Source: Pseudomonas sp. sp1636 (GTDB lineage Bacteria > Pseudomonadota > Gammaproteobacteria > Pseudomonadales > Pseudomonadaceae). From it: DNA of 64,000 nt. Below the pieces are notes generated by a model. That model was given only the letters and a program-made list of their open reading frames with translations, was not told where the DNA came from and made no database searches. The DNA is taken from NCBI RefSeq assembly GCF_030376615.1, contig NZ_JARRAB010000002.1:288060-352059 (forward strand), given 5' to 3'. Position numbers and translations under genes: made by a program. Position 1 is the stretch's first letter, and every line of letters begins with the position of its first letter. Of the stretch, positions 38,147 to 46,790 are shown piece by piece.

Positions 38147-38581
38147 GGTTTCTGCCCTCATCAGGCGTTAAGCAGGCTGGTGCCATGATCGGGGCACGAC
38201 TGGTTGTAAAACAGGCTCAGGTTTTCATTAAAAAAGCGGATCAGATGGTGCGGGAAATGGCTCTCTTGCTGCGCTGTTTCATCGTGAAGGCCGCGGCTAG
38301 CGGGGCCTCGGTGGCCGCGGCGAGATTGTTTGTTGGCCGCCAATGAGGGATTGACTGCGACATATCACCGCGCCGCGGCTAACGGGAGGCGGCGCAGCAG
38401 GCCAGGGTGAATTCGAACGCGCAGCGAGCAGTCCGCCGCCAGCCCGACCTTCCGCCCCGCGTAGTGCCGCGTGAATTCGCCCACCGATGTCTGATCCGCT
38501 TTTTTTAGTCATTTCTGCCGCTGTTTCCAGTGCATGCCCGGCGGGCATAGTCGTCACCCCACGACGATGAGGACGCCACCG
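38147..38581. other. 435-bp divergent regulatory region between ccoG and the nirA-like gene
   Basis: No gene is supported. Both divergent promoters must lie here. I found no TTGAT-N4-ATCAA box by eye, in contrast to the nosR upstream region, so another regulator (possibly the MpaR-like protein) is inferred. Confidence 0.4.
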
Positions 38582-40246
38582 ATGTATCACTACGACGACT
38601 ATGACCGCGCACTGGTGCGCGAGCGCGTCGCCCAGTTCCGCGACCAGGTGGAGCGGCGCATCGGCGGCGAGCTGAGCGAGGAGGAGTTTCTGCCGCTGCG
38701 CCTGCAGAACGGCCTGTACCTGCAGAAGCACGCCTACATGCTGCGTGTGGCGATTCCTTACGGCACCCTGTCGGCGGATCAAATGCGCGCGCTGGCGCAT
38801 ATCGCCAGGCTCTACGACCGTGGCTACGGGCACTTCACTACGCGGCAGAACATCCAGTTCAACTGGATCGAACTGGAGCGCGTTGCGGATATCCTCGACT
38901 GGCTGGCCGCACACGACATGCACGCCATCCAGACCTCCGGCAACTGCGTGCGCAATATCACCACCGAAGCCTTTGCCGGTGTTGCCGCCGACGAGTACCT
39001 GGATCCGCGCCCGTTGGCCGAGATCCTGCGACAGTGGTCGACGATCAACCCGGAATTTCTCTTCCTGCCGCGTAAATTCAAGATCGCCCTGTGCGCCGCT
39101 GCTGAGGATCGCGCGGCGATTCAGGTGCACGACATCGGCCTGCAGCTGTACCGCGACGAGGCGGACGAACTGCTGCTGCGCGTGCTGGTGGGCGGCGGCC
39201 TGGGACGCACGCCGATCATCGCCCAGCAGCTGCGCGAAGGCTTGCCTTGGCAGGATTGCCTGTCCTACGTCGAGGCGATCCTGCGCGTGTACAACCGCCA
39301 TGGTCGGCGTGACAACAAATATAAGGCGCGGATCAAAATCCTGGTCAAGGCGCTGGGCATCGAGGCTTTCGCCGCAGAGGTGGAGCGCGAGTGGCAGCAA
39401 ATCAAGGACGGCCCGGCGCAACTCACCGAGGAGGAGTACCAGCGTGTCGCCGCCTCCTTTAGCCGGCCGGACTACGCCGAACTGACCGCCGTCGATCTGG
39501 ATTTTGCTACTTGCCTGGCGCGCGACGGGGCATTCGCTCGCTGGGTCGAGCGCAACGTGAGGGCGCACCAAATGCCGGGCTACGCCAGCGTGCTGTTGTC
39601 GACCAAGCCGGGTATCAGTGCAGCGCCCGGCGACGCTACTGCCGAGCAGATGGAGCAACTGGCCGACTGGAGCGAGCGCTATGGTTTCGGCGAGATTCGC
39701 GTGGCCCACGAGCAGAACCTGGTGCTGCCGGATGTGCGCAAGAGCGACCTCTACAGTCTTTGGCGCGAGGCCAGCGCTGCTGGTTTGGGCACCGCCAATG
39801 CCGGACTGCTCACCGACATCATTGCCTGCCCGGGCGGCGACTTCTGCTCGTTGGCCAACGCCAAGTCGATCCCCATCGCCCAGGCCATCCAACAGCGCTT
39901 CGACAGCCTTGATTACCTGCACGACCTGGGCGACATCAGCCTGAACATTTCCGGTTGCATGAATGCGTGCGGCCATCATCACATTGGCAACATCGGCATC
40001 CTCGGTGTCGACAAGAACGGCAGCGAGTGGTATCAGCTGACCCTCGGCGGCAGCCAGGGGCAGCACGCGGCGCTGGGCAAGGTGATCGGCCCGTCGTTCG
40101 CCGCCGAACAGGTACCGGCGGTGATCGAGCGCATCGTGCACACCTACGTCGATTATCGCGAAAGCGGCGAAGGCTTTCTCGACACCTACCAGCGCATCGG
40201 TCTGGAGCCGTTCAAGGAGCGGGTCTACGCGGAGGTTTCGGTATGA
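38582..40246 (+). CDS. Siroheme/4Fe-4S nitrite or sulfite reductase (NirA/CysI family)
   Basis: A 554-residue hemoprotein reductase with two ferredoxin-like repeats and the cofactor signature C-x5-C (CPGGDFCSLA) plus C-x3-C (SGCMNACGHHHIGNIG), which binds the coupled siroheme and 4Fe-4S cluster. Substrate-contact arginines appear in GHFTTRQNIQFN. The ATG at 38582 has GAGGA upstream. It is coupled by ATGA overlap to a DUF934 gene, the same pairing as cysI-PA1837 and PA4130-PA4129. In this context detoxifying nitrite reduction is plausible; assimilatory sulfite reduction cannot be excluded. Confidence 0.88.
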   Translation: MYHYDDYDRALVRERVAQFRDQVERRIGGELSEEEFLPLRLQNGLYLQKHAYMLRVAIPYGTLSADQMRALAHIARLYDRGYGHFTTRQNIQFNWIELERVADILDWLAAHDMHAIQTSGNCVRNITTEAFAGVAADEYLDPRPLAEILRQWSTINPEFLFLPRKFKIALCAAAEDRAAIQVHDIGLQLYRDEADELLLRVLVGGGLGRTPIIAQQLREGLPWQDCLSYVEAILRVYNRHGRRDNKYKARIKILVKALGIEAFAAEVEREWQQIKDGPAQLTEEEYQRVAASFSRPDYAELTAVDLDFATCLARDGAFARWVERNVRAHQMPGYASVLLSTKPGISAAPGDATAEQMEQLADWSERYGFGEIRVAHEQNLVLPDVRKSDLYSLWREASAAGLGTANAGLLTDIIACPGGDFCSLANAKSIPIAQAIQQRFDSLDYLHDLGDISLNISGCMNACGHHHIGNIGILGVDKNGSEWYQLTLGGSQGQHAALGKVIGPSFAAEQVPAVIERIVHTYVDYRESGEGFLDTYQRIGLEPFKERVYAEVSV

Positions 40247-40770
40247 ATAACCTGATCCGCTTGGTCGAGAACCAGGCCCGGATAATCGAAGACGATCCCT
40301 GGCAACTGTTCGAGGCGGGCAGCACCTCGGACGCGCCGCTGATCCTGTCGCTGGCGCAGTGGCGCGAGCGGCAGACGCCGGCAGTACTGGCCGGGGAGGC
40401 GATGAGCCGCGACGCCTTGCTGTTACAGGTGGGCGACGAGCCAGAAGTGCTCCAGCCCTGGTTTGCCAGCCTGCCGTTGATCGCCATCGACTTTCCCAGC
40501 TTTCGCGACGGCCGCGGCTACAGTCAGGCCTACCTGCTGCGCACGCGCCTGGGCTGGCGCGGAGAGTTGCGTGCGGTCGGCGACGTACTGCGCGATCAGT
40601 TGGCGCATATGCGCCAGTGCGGTTTCGATGCCTTTGCCGTGCGCGCCGACAAGTCGCTGGCGGATGCGCTCAAGGGTCTGGCCGGGCTCAGTGTGCTCTA
40701 CGGCCGCTCGGCCATCGAGCCGCGACCGTTGTTTCGCCGCGAGCGCCTCAAGGGAGAGCAACCGTCATGA
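40243..40770 (+). CDS. DUF934 protein, partner of the NirA/CysI-type reductase
   Basis: A 175-residue cytosolic protein of the DUF934 family. Conserved core segments are IAIDFPSFRDGRGYSQAYLLR and ELRAVGDVLRDQLAHMRQCGFDAFAV. The genes overlap at ATGA on both sides (with the reductase and with the lrgA-like gene), so they form one tightly coupled operon. DUF934 genes almost always accompany CysI-type reductases in Pseudomonas, so an electron-transfer or maturation role is inferred. No cofactor motif is evident. Confidence 0.8.
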   Translation: MNNLIRLVENQARIIEDDPWQLFEAGSTSDAPLILSLAQWRERQTPAVLAGEAMSRDALLLQVGDEPEVLQPWFASLPLIAIDFPSFRDGRGYSQAYLLRTRLGWRGELRAVGDVLRDQLAHMRQCGFDAFAVRADKSLADALKGLAGLSVLYGRSAIEPRPLFRRERLKGEQPS

Positions 40771-41120
40771 TGTTGCGTGGTCTGTTCTGGCTGGTGCTGC
40801 TGCAACTGCTCGGCGTGGCCCTCAACCAGTGGCTACTGCCCATGCTGCCGGGTGCGATCATTGGCCTGCTGTTGCTCGCCGTCTGGCTGATATGGCGCGG
40901 CGCGGTGCCCGAGCCGCTGCAGCAGGCGGCTAGCGGGCTGCTGCCCTATCTGCCGTTGCTGCTGGTGGTGCCAGCCGCCGGAATCATGACCAGCAGCGAC
41001 GTGCTGTTCGGCGAATTGCCGGTGATTGTCGCGGCGTTGGTGTTGTCGCTGCTGGTCACGGTGCCGTTCTGCGGCTGGTTATTGCAGACCCTGGCCCGGC
41101 GTCAGGAGCGTGGCCGATGA
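40767..41120 (+). CDS. LrgA/CidA-family membrane protein
   Basis: A 117-residue protein with four hydrophobic helices (LFWLVLLQLLGVALN, PGAIIGLLLLAVWLIW, YLPLLLVVPAAGIM, VIVAALVLSLLVTVPFCGWLL). PGAIIG after the first helix is the LrgA/CidA signature. Adjacent ATG codons at 40767 and 40770 are possible starts. It overlaps the DUF934 stop and is followed by lrgB with ATGA overlap. LrgA/B pairs act in murein hydrolase control or in organic-acid (for example pyruvate) export/import in other bacteria. Confidence 0.85.
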   Translation: MMLRGLFWLVLLQLLGVALNQWLLPMLPGAIIGLLLLAVWLIWRGAVPEPLQQAASGLLPYLPLLLVVPAAGIMTSSDVLFGELPVIVAALVLSLLVTVPFCGWLLQTLARRQERGR

Positions 41121-41818
41121 GCGGGAACATTTGGCCCAATCTGATCAACCATCCGCTGTTTGCCATCGCGTTGACCCTGGCCGCCTTTCAGGTGGCGATG
41201 TGGCTGTACCGGCGCAGTGGCTGGCTGGTGCTGCAGCCGGTACTGGTGTCCATGCTGCTGGTTGTCGGCATCCTGCTGCTGTGCGGGCTGGACTACGCCA
41301 CTTATCGCACGGGTGCCGAGCCCATTGCCCTGCTGCTCGGCCCGGCCACCGTAGCCCTGGCGGTGCCACTGCAACACAACATCAAGCGCATTCGCCAACT
41401 GTTCTGGCCGATCATGATCACCTTGCTGGCCGGCGGCGGGCTGTCGCTGACGCTGACCCTGGCCATCGGCTGGCTGCTGGGTGCCGATTGGGTGGTGCTG
41501 ATGAGTCTTGCACCTAAATCGGTGACCATGCCCATCGCGATGCCGGTGGCCGAGCAGATCGGCGGTATTGCCTCGCTGGCGGCGGTGCTGGTGATGCTCA
41601 CCGGGGTGATCGGCACCGCACTCGGGCCGTTGCTGCTGGGTTGGGCGAGAGTCGAGCACCCGGCTGCTCGCGGCCTGAGCTATGGCATGAACGCCCACGC
41701 CATCGGCACGGCCCATGCCCTGCAGGAGGGCGAGGAGTGCGGCGCCTTCGCGGCTCTTGCGATGAGCCTTTTAGGGATACTCACCGCACTTGTGCTGCCG
41801 GCAATGTTGGTTATATGA
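41117..41818 (+). CDS. LrgB/CidB-family membrane protein
   Basis: A 233-residue multi-pass protein with the LrgB core: GPATVALAVPLQHNIKRIRQLFWP, LAPKSVTMPIAMPVAEQIGGI, and RGLSYGMNAHAIGTAHALQEGEECGAFA (each in part). The conserved SVTxPIA and HAIGTA segments are clear. Translationally coupled to lrgA. Presence in one operon with a nitrite/sulfite reductase is unusual and suggests a link to energy stress or metabolite efflux, which is inference. Confidence 0.88.
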   Translation: MSGNIWPNLINHPLFAIALTLAAFQVAMWLYRRSGWLVLQPVLVSMLLVVGILLLCGLDYATYRTGAEPIALLLGPATVALAVPLQHNIKRIRQLFWPIMITLLAGGGLSLTLTLAIGWLLGADWVVLMSLAPKSVTMPIAMPVAEQIGGIASLAAVLVMLTGVIGTALGPLLLGWARVEHPAARGLSYGMNAHAIGTAHALQEGEECGAFAALAMSLLGILTALVLPAMLVI

Positions 41819-42162
41819 GTTGCCGAGTCGCGATGAGACACCTGTCTTGGATATCGATGGGAGTAACTGCCGGTTGCTATATGCGATCAGGGGAGCCTGA
41901 GTCCATATACGCGTACGGCCGAATGCGCGGGTTTCCTCTCTCTGGCGCAACGCCAGCAACCCGGCTGGGCCGCCGACCCCGAACAATAGTCCCCCCGCAG
42001 CGCTGAGGGCCGTCCGCAGGATTGCCTTTCCCCGCTCGCGTAACTGTTGCTTCGTGAGAATGCCAGCGTTGTAAGGCTCTCCATTCCCGGTCTTGTGCGT
42101 ATCGATCGACGGCGAGCGGTTGGCAGATCGAGACGCCGTTCCGAGCCCCAGTCTGGCCACAA
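41819..42162. other. Non-coding stretch between lrgB and the nos promoter
   Basis: No recognisable gene. CTGGCG-caa-CGCCAG near 41941-41955 can form a small hairpin. Minus-strand open frames here are not supported by ribosome-binding sites or family resemblance. Confidence 0.45.
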
Positions 42163-42176
42163 TTGATCCCGATCAA
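42163..42176. promoter_or_regulatory. Perfect ANR/DNR (FNR-type) box upstream of nosR
   Basis: TTGATCCCGATCAA matches the consensus TTGAT-N4-ATCAA exactly. Its centre is about 370 bp before nosR and 144 bp before the ccoG-like relic, so the transcript would carry a long leader. It implies oxygen- and/or NO-responsive activation of nos. Confidence 0.88.
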
Positions 42177-42313
42177 TGTTGGCCATTGGCTTCCCGTAGG
42201 CACAGCAAAAAAGACCCCTGACTCGCTTTTTTTGCGCACATCTGACGCTTTTTTAGGCGCAGACGAGAGCCGATGATCTCGTCTGCCCGAAGCAGCACTG
42301 ATGAGTGCCCGTC

Positions 42314-42502
42314 ATGACAGAACGAATTCCGACTCCGGTCATTGAGGCCGCCGTCACCCCCAAGCGGGTGTGTCTGGCACCGGTAAAAGCTGGCGAGCTC
42401 ATTCATGTACGCAGCGTCGGAGATCTGCTGTTCGCACTGTCTTCAATCCCCAGACGGGCAACGCCGAACGCAGTCGAGGAGCGGTACGGACTGCGTGATT
42501 AA
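42314..42502 (+). pseudogene. Internally deleted N-terminal relic of a ccoG-like gene in front of nosR
   Basis: The 62-codon frame begins MTERIPTPVIEAAVTPKRVC and continues LAPVKAGELIHVRS-VGDLLFAL. CcoG of this window starts MTERIPVQHIESIDAAKPIR, then LTPAQAGGPIHTRS and, after about 15 further residues, GAGLLFAL. The relic therefore keeps the cytoplasmic N-terminus and the start of the first membrane helix, joined by a deletion, and then runs out of homology (SSIPRRATPNAVEERYGLRD) to a stop. The frame is still open, so a short peptide may be made from the nos leader. Confidence 0.72.
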
Positions 42503-42540
42503 TTTTTCTCCGTAGATTCCTGATTTGAAGTGGATGGCCC

Positions 42541-44721
42541 ATGAAACGCCAACGCAGTACGTCCGTTATTACCAGTATTTGTGAGAAGCACCTGCTCATG
42601 GTGGTGCTCTTCATGGTTTGCAGTTTGTCGCTGCAGGCCAGGGAGTACGAGGCCGAGCAGCAGCGAATCGAGCTGTTTTTCCCGAGCGTTACCCAAGCCT
42701 CCGAGCCCGAAGGCGACCATCAGGTACGCACGCTCAGCGATGGTGCGGGCACTGTTTACGGCTATGCCTATCAGAGCATTAACGTCGTCGACATGCCGGC
42801 GTACTCCGGCAAACCGATGAATATTCAGGTGCTGCTCGACCGTGACGGCGCCATCGTCGATGCCTATGTGCTGGAGCATCACGAACCTATTCTGCTGATC
42901 GGCATTCCCGAGCAGAAACTGCATGATTTCACCGCGAAGTACGCGGGCGTCAAGGCCGATCAGCGCGTGGTCGTCGGTCGCTCCAGTGACGAGAAGGCGG
43001 TCACCGTCGATGCCGTGACAGGCGCCACCGTAACCGTGATGGTGGCCAACGAGATCATCATGCGTTCGGCCCATGAAGTGGCCGCGTCCCTTGGCTTGGT
43101 CAAGAACAACATCGACGCCAGACAGAAGCCGGCGATCGTCCGCGACGATGTCTACCGCTCCGCCAGTTGGGCGGAACTGAGCGGCAATGGCGCGATCCGC
43201 CGATTGCACCTGACCAATGGCGATATCAATGAGGCCTTCAATGGCACGGCGGCCGAAGGCGTCGACGAGGCGCCAGCCGAAGAAGCCGCCGAGACCTTCA
43301 TCGACCTCTACGCCGCCCACCTGAACCCGCCGACCATCGGCCGCAACCTGCTGGGCGATAACCAGTACCGCTTCGTAATGGAAAACCTCCAGCCGGGCGA
43401 GCACGCCATCGCAGTGCTGGGCAGCGGCGAGTATTCGTTCAAGGGCTCGGGGTATGTGCGTGGCGGCATTTTCGACCGGGTGCAGGTGCGCCAGTTCGGC
43501 AATATCCACAGCTTCCGCGATACCGACTTTCAGCGGCTCAACGATGTGTACGCCGAGGGCATGCCGGACTTCAAGGAAATGGCGATCTTCATTCTCCGCG
43601 AAGAAGCCGGTTTCGACCCGGGCACGCCGTGGACACTGGAGTTGCTGGTGCGCCGCCAGACCGGCCCGGTGGAGGGCATCTTCACCAGTTTCGAGTTGCC
43701 CTACCAGCTTCCCGAGGACTATATCGAACGCCCGCAACCGAGCGCCGAGGAACTGGCCGCCATCGAGGAGGCCAATCGGCCGATGTGGGTCAACATCTGG
43801 TACGCGAAAAGCTTCCAGATTGGCGTGATCCTGCTGGCGCTGGCGCTGCTGACCGTCATTCTCTTCCTGCAGGATAAATTCACCCAGCACCCCAGGCTCC
43901 TGAAGCGCCTGCGTCACGGCTACCTGGTCTTCACCGTGGTGTTCATCGGTTGGTACGCGCTGGGGCAGCTGTCGGTGGTCAACGTGCTGACCTTCGTCCA
44001 TGCGCTGGTGCAGGACTTCCGCTGGGAACTGTTCCTCACCGACCCGGTGATATTCATCCTCTGGGTATTCACCGCCGCAAGCATTCTGCTCTGGGGCCGT
44101 GGGGTGTTCTGCGGCTGGCTATGCCCCTTCGGCGCGCTGCAGGAGCTGATCAACGAGGCGGCACGCAAGCTGAAAATCCGCCAGTACGACGTGCCCTTCG
44201 GCGTTCACGAACGGCTCTGGGCGATCAAGTACATCGTGCTGCTGGTGCTGTTCGGCATCTCGCTGGAATCGATGACGATGGCCGAAAAAGTCGCCGAGGT
44301 GGAGCCGTTCAAGACCGCGATCACGCTCAGGTTCGACCGCCAGTGGTGGTTCGTCGCCTACGCCGTGCTCCTGCTGGTGATCAACCTCTTCACCCGCAAA
44401 GTCTACTGCCGCTACGTCTGCCCGTTGGGCGCAGGCCTGGCGATCACGGGGCGCTTTCGTCTGTTCGACTGGCTCAAGCGGCGCAAGGAGTGCGGCAACC
44501 CCTGCCAGCTCTGCGCAAACGAATGTGAAGTACAGGCAATTCATCCGGACGGGCATATCAATCACAACGAATGCCACTACTGCCTGGATTGCCAGATGAC
44601 CTACCACAACGAAGACAAATGCCCACCGCTGATCACGAAAAACAAGCGGCTCAAGCGCGGCAAGCAAGCGCCGGCCGGGTCCCAGCTGATCCCCGTGCAA
44701 GCGGTGGAGCCGCAACGCTAG
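42541..44721 (+). CDS. nosR: Nitrous oxide reductase expression/electron-donation protein NosR
   Basis: A 726-residue polytopic flavo-iron-sulfur protein. An N-terminal membrane segment or signal (about 17-32) leads to a periplasmic FMN-binding domain with the flavinylation motif VTGATVT (159-165, Thr163 candidate). Five or six transmembrane helices follow from about 420, with cytoplasmic CGWLCPFGALQE and CRYVCPLGAGL. A C-terminal ferredoxin domain (CQLCANECEVQAIHP and CHYCLDCQMTYH) completes it. It supplies electrons from quinol to NosZ and is required for its expression and activity. First gene of the nos operon, under the FNR-type box. Confidence 0.95.
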   Translation: MKRQRSTSVITSICEKHLLMVVLFMVCSLSLQAREYEAEQQRIELFFPSVTQASEPEGDHQVRTLSDGAGTVYGYAYQSINVVDMPAYSGKPMNIQVLLDRDGAIVDAYVLEHHEPILLIGIPEQKLHDFTAKYAGVKADQRVVVGRSSDEKAVTVDAVTGATVTVMVANEIIMRSAHEVAASLGLVKNNIDARQKPAIVRDDVYRSASWAELSGNGAIRRLHLTNGDINEAFNGTAAEGVDEAPAEEAAETFIDLYAAHLNPPTIGRNLLGDNQYRFVMENLQPGEHAIAVLGSGEYSFKGSGYVRGGIFDRVQVRQFGNIHSFRDTDFQRLNDVYAEGMPDFKEMAIFILREEAGFDPGTPWTLELLVRRQTGPVEGIFTSFELPYQLPEDYIERPQPSAEELAAIEEANRPMWVNIWYAKSFQIGVILLALALLTVILFLQDKFTQHPRLLKRLRHGYLVFTVVFIGWYALGQLSVVNVLTFVHALVQDFRWELFLTDPVIFILWVFTAASILLWGRGVFCGWLCPFGALQELINEAARKLKIRQYDVPFGVHERLWAIKYIVLLVLFGISLESMTMAEKVAEVEPFKTAITLRFDRQWWFVAYAVLLLVINLFTRKVYCRYVCPLGAGLAITGRFRLFDWLKRRKECGNPCQLCANECEVQAIHPDGHINHNECHYCLDCQMTYHNEDKCPPLITKNKRLKRGKQAPAGSQLIPVQAVEPQR

Positions 44722-44772
44722 GCACCACCCTTTATCTGACTATTTCCAATCACGCCCCCTAAGGAGCAGAGC

Positions 44773-46686
44773 ATGAGCGACAAGGCAAAAGGCAACCCTG
44801 AATTACTGGAAAAAAACGGCCTGAGTCGCCGCGGCTTTCTGGGTGCGACGGCGGCGACCGGTGCGGCGGTTGCTGCCACGGCATTGGGTGGCGCGGTGAT
44901 GAGCCGCGAAACCTGGGCGGCGGCAGTGAAGAACCCCCAGTCCAAGACCCACGTCGGCCCCGGCGAGCTGGACACCTACTACGGGTTCTGGAGCGGCGGC
45001 CACCAGGGCGAAGTGCGCGTAATGGGTGTGCCGTCCATGCGCGAAATCATCCGGATTCCTGTGTTCAACCTCGACCCGGCCACCGGTTATGGCCTCACCA
45101 ACGAAAGTAAACGTGTGCTGGGCGACAGTGGCAAATGGATGATTGGCGACTGCCACCACCCACACCTGTCATTGACCGACGGCAAGCATGACGGCAAGTA
45201 CCTGTTCATCAACGACAAGGCCTGCAGCCGCGTCGCACGTATCCGTCTGGATGTCATGATGACCGACAAGATCGTCACCGTGCCCAATGCGCAGGCCGTG
45301 CACGGCCTGCGTCTGCAGAAGGTGCCGTATACCAAGTACGTGTTCTGCAACGCCGAATTTATTATTCCGCACCCAAACGACGGCCTGAATATCGCGCTGG
45401 ACTCTGAAGACAGCTTTACCGTGTTCAACGCCATCGATGCCGAATCTATGGAAGTGGCCTTCCAGGTCATTGTCGACGGCAACCTGGACAACTGCGACGC
45501 CGACTACACCGGCAAGTACGCCGCCTCTACCTGCTACAACTCCGAGAAGGCGTTGGATCTGGGCGGCAGCATGCGCAACGAGCGCGACTGGGTCGTGGTA
45601 TTCAATATCCCGGCGATTGAGAAAGCCATCAGCGATGGCAAGTTCGTAGCCTTGGGCGACAGCAAGGTGCCCGTGGTCGAAGGCCGCAAGGCGAAGATTG
45701 GTGACACCAACACCACCCGTTATATCCCCGTACCGAAGAACCCGCACGGCTGCAACATGTCGCCGGACGGCAAGTATTTCATCGCCGCCGGCAAGTTGTC
45801 GCCAACTTGCACCATCATCTCGACCGCGCTGTTGGATGAGCTGTTTGCCGGCAAACTAAAAAACGAGCGTGATGTAGTGGTTGGGGAGCCGGAACTGGGC
45901 CTGGGCCCGCTGCACACCACCTTCGACGGCCGTGGCAATGCCTACACCACGCTGTTCATCGACAGCCAGGTGGCCAAGTGGAACATAGAAGAAGCCATCC
46001 GCGCCTATAACGGCGAGAAAGTTAACTACATCAAGCAGAAGCTCGATGTGCATTATCAGCCCGGGCACAACCATGCCACGCTGACCGAGTCCAGCGAGGC
46101 GGATGGTCAATGGTTGGTGGTGTTGAGCAAGTTCTCCAAAGACCGGTTCCTGCCGGTTGGCCCGCTGCATCCGGAGAACGATCAGCTGATCGATATCTCC
46201 GGCGATGAAATGAAGCTTGTGCACGACGGCCCAGCCTACGCAGAGCCGCACGACTGCACCATGGCTCGCCGTGATCAGATTCACCCCAAGAAGATCTGGG
46301 ATCGAAACGATCCCTACTTCGCCGAAACCGTGAAGATGGCCGAGAAAGACGGCATCAACCTGGAGACCGATAACAAGATTATCCGTGTCGGCAACAAGGT
46401 CAGGGTCTACATGGTGTCGATGGCGCCCAGCTACGGCATCAACGAGTTCACCGTCAAGCAGGGCGATGAAGTCACCATCACCATCACCAATATCGACAAG
46501 ATCGAAGACCTGACCCATGGCTTCTGCATCGTCAACCAAGGCGTAACCATGGCAATCGGTCCGCAACAGACGTCCTCCATCACCTTCAAGCCGGAAGGGG
46601 TAGGTGTGTTCTGGTACTACTGCAACTTCTTCTGCCATGCGCTGCACATGGAAATGAACGGGCGGATGATTGTCGAGCCGGCGTAA
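44773..46686 (+). CDS. nosZ: Nitrous oxide reductase, clade I (Tat-exported) NosZ
   Basis: A 637-residue periplasmic multicopper enzyme. The Tat signal is LSRRGFLGATAATGAAVAA with the twin arginines at 19-20. The N-terminal beta propeller carries CuZ histidines beginning at DCHHPH (126-131), and later histidines include GHNHATLTE and EPHDCTMAR. The C-terminal cupredoxin domain has the CuA site YYCNFFCHALHMEM (Cys617, Cys621, His625, Met628). It reduces N2O to N2. TAAGGAG precedes the ATG. The Tat signal and NosR partner place it in clade I. Confidence 0.97.
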   Translation: MSDKAKGNPELLEKNGLSRRGFLGATAATGAAVAATALGGAVMSRETWAAAVKNPQSKTHVGPGELDTYYGFWSGGHQGEVRVMGVPSMREIIRIPVFNLDPATGYGLTNESKRVLGDSGKWMIGDCHHPHLSLTDGKHDGKYLFINDKACSRVARIRLDVMMTDKIVTVPNAQAVHGLRLQKVPYTKYVFCNAEFIIPHPNDGLNIALDSEDSFTVFNAIDAESMEVAFQVIVDGNLDNCDADYTGKYAASTCYNSEKALDLGGSMRNERDWVVVFNIPAIEKAISDGKFVALGDSKVPVVEGRKAKIGDTNTTRYIPVPKNPHGCNMSPDGKYFIAAGKLSPTCTIISTALLDELFAGKLKNERDVVVGEPELGLGPLHTTFDGRGNAYTTLFIDSQVAKWNIEEAIRAYNGEKVNYIKQKLDVHYQPGHNHATLTESSEADGQWLVVLSKFSKDRFLPVGPLHPENDQLIDISGDEMKLVHDGPAYAEPHDCTMARRDQIHPKKIWDRNDPYFAETVKMAEKDGINLETDNKIIRVGNKVRVYMVSMAPSYGINEFTVKQGDEVTITITNIDKIEDLTHGFCIVNQGVTMAIGPQQTSSITFKPEGVGVFWYYCNFFCHALHMEMNGRMIVEPA

Positions 46687-46726
46687 TCGCGCCGCACTGC
46701 AATGGACGATGTGCTTCAACCCTGCA

Positions 46727-46747
46727 CTCCCCGGCGTTTCCGGGGAG
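46727..46747 (+). terminator. GC-rich hairpin between nosZ and nosD
   Basis: CTCCCCGG-cgttt-CCGGGGAG forms an 8-bp perfect stem 40 bp behind the nosZ stop. There is no T run, so it more likely protects the nosZ mRNA 3' end or partly attenuates read-through into nosD. Confidence 0.55.
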
Positions 46748-46790
46748 ATGTTCCAGTGAAACAAATTGTCTGGACCATAATGAGGCGTTA

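Noticed and set aside
41771..42239. Minus-strand frames in the lrgB-nosR gap as a small gene or transposase remnant
   Set aside because: No ribosome-binding site, no motif, and competing frames are equally open.
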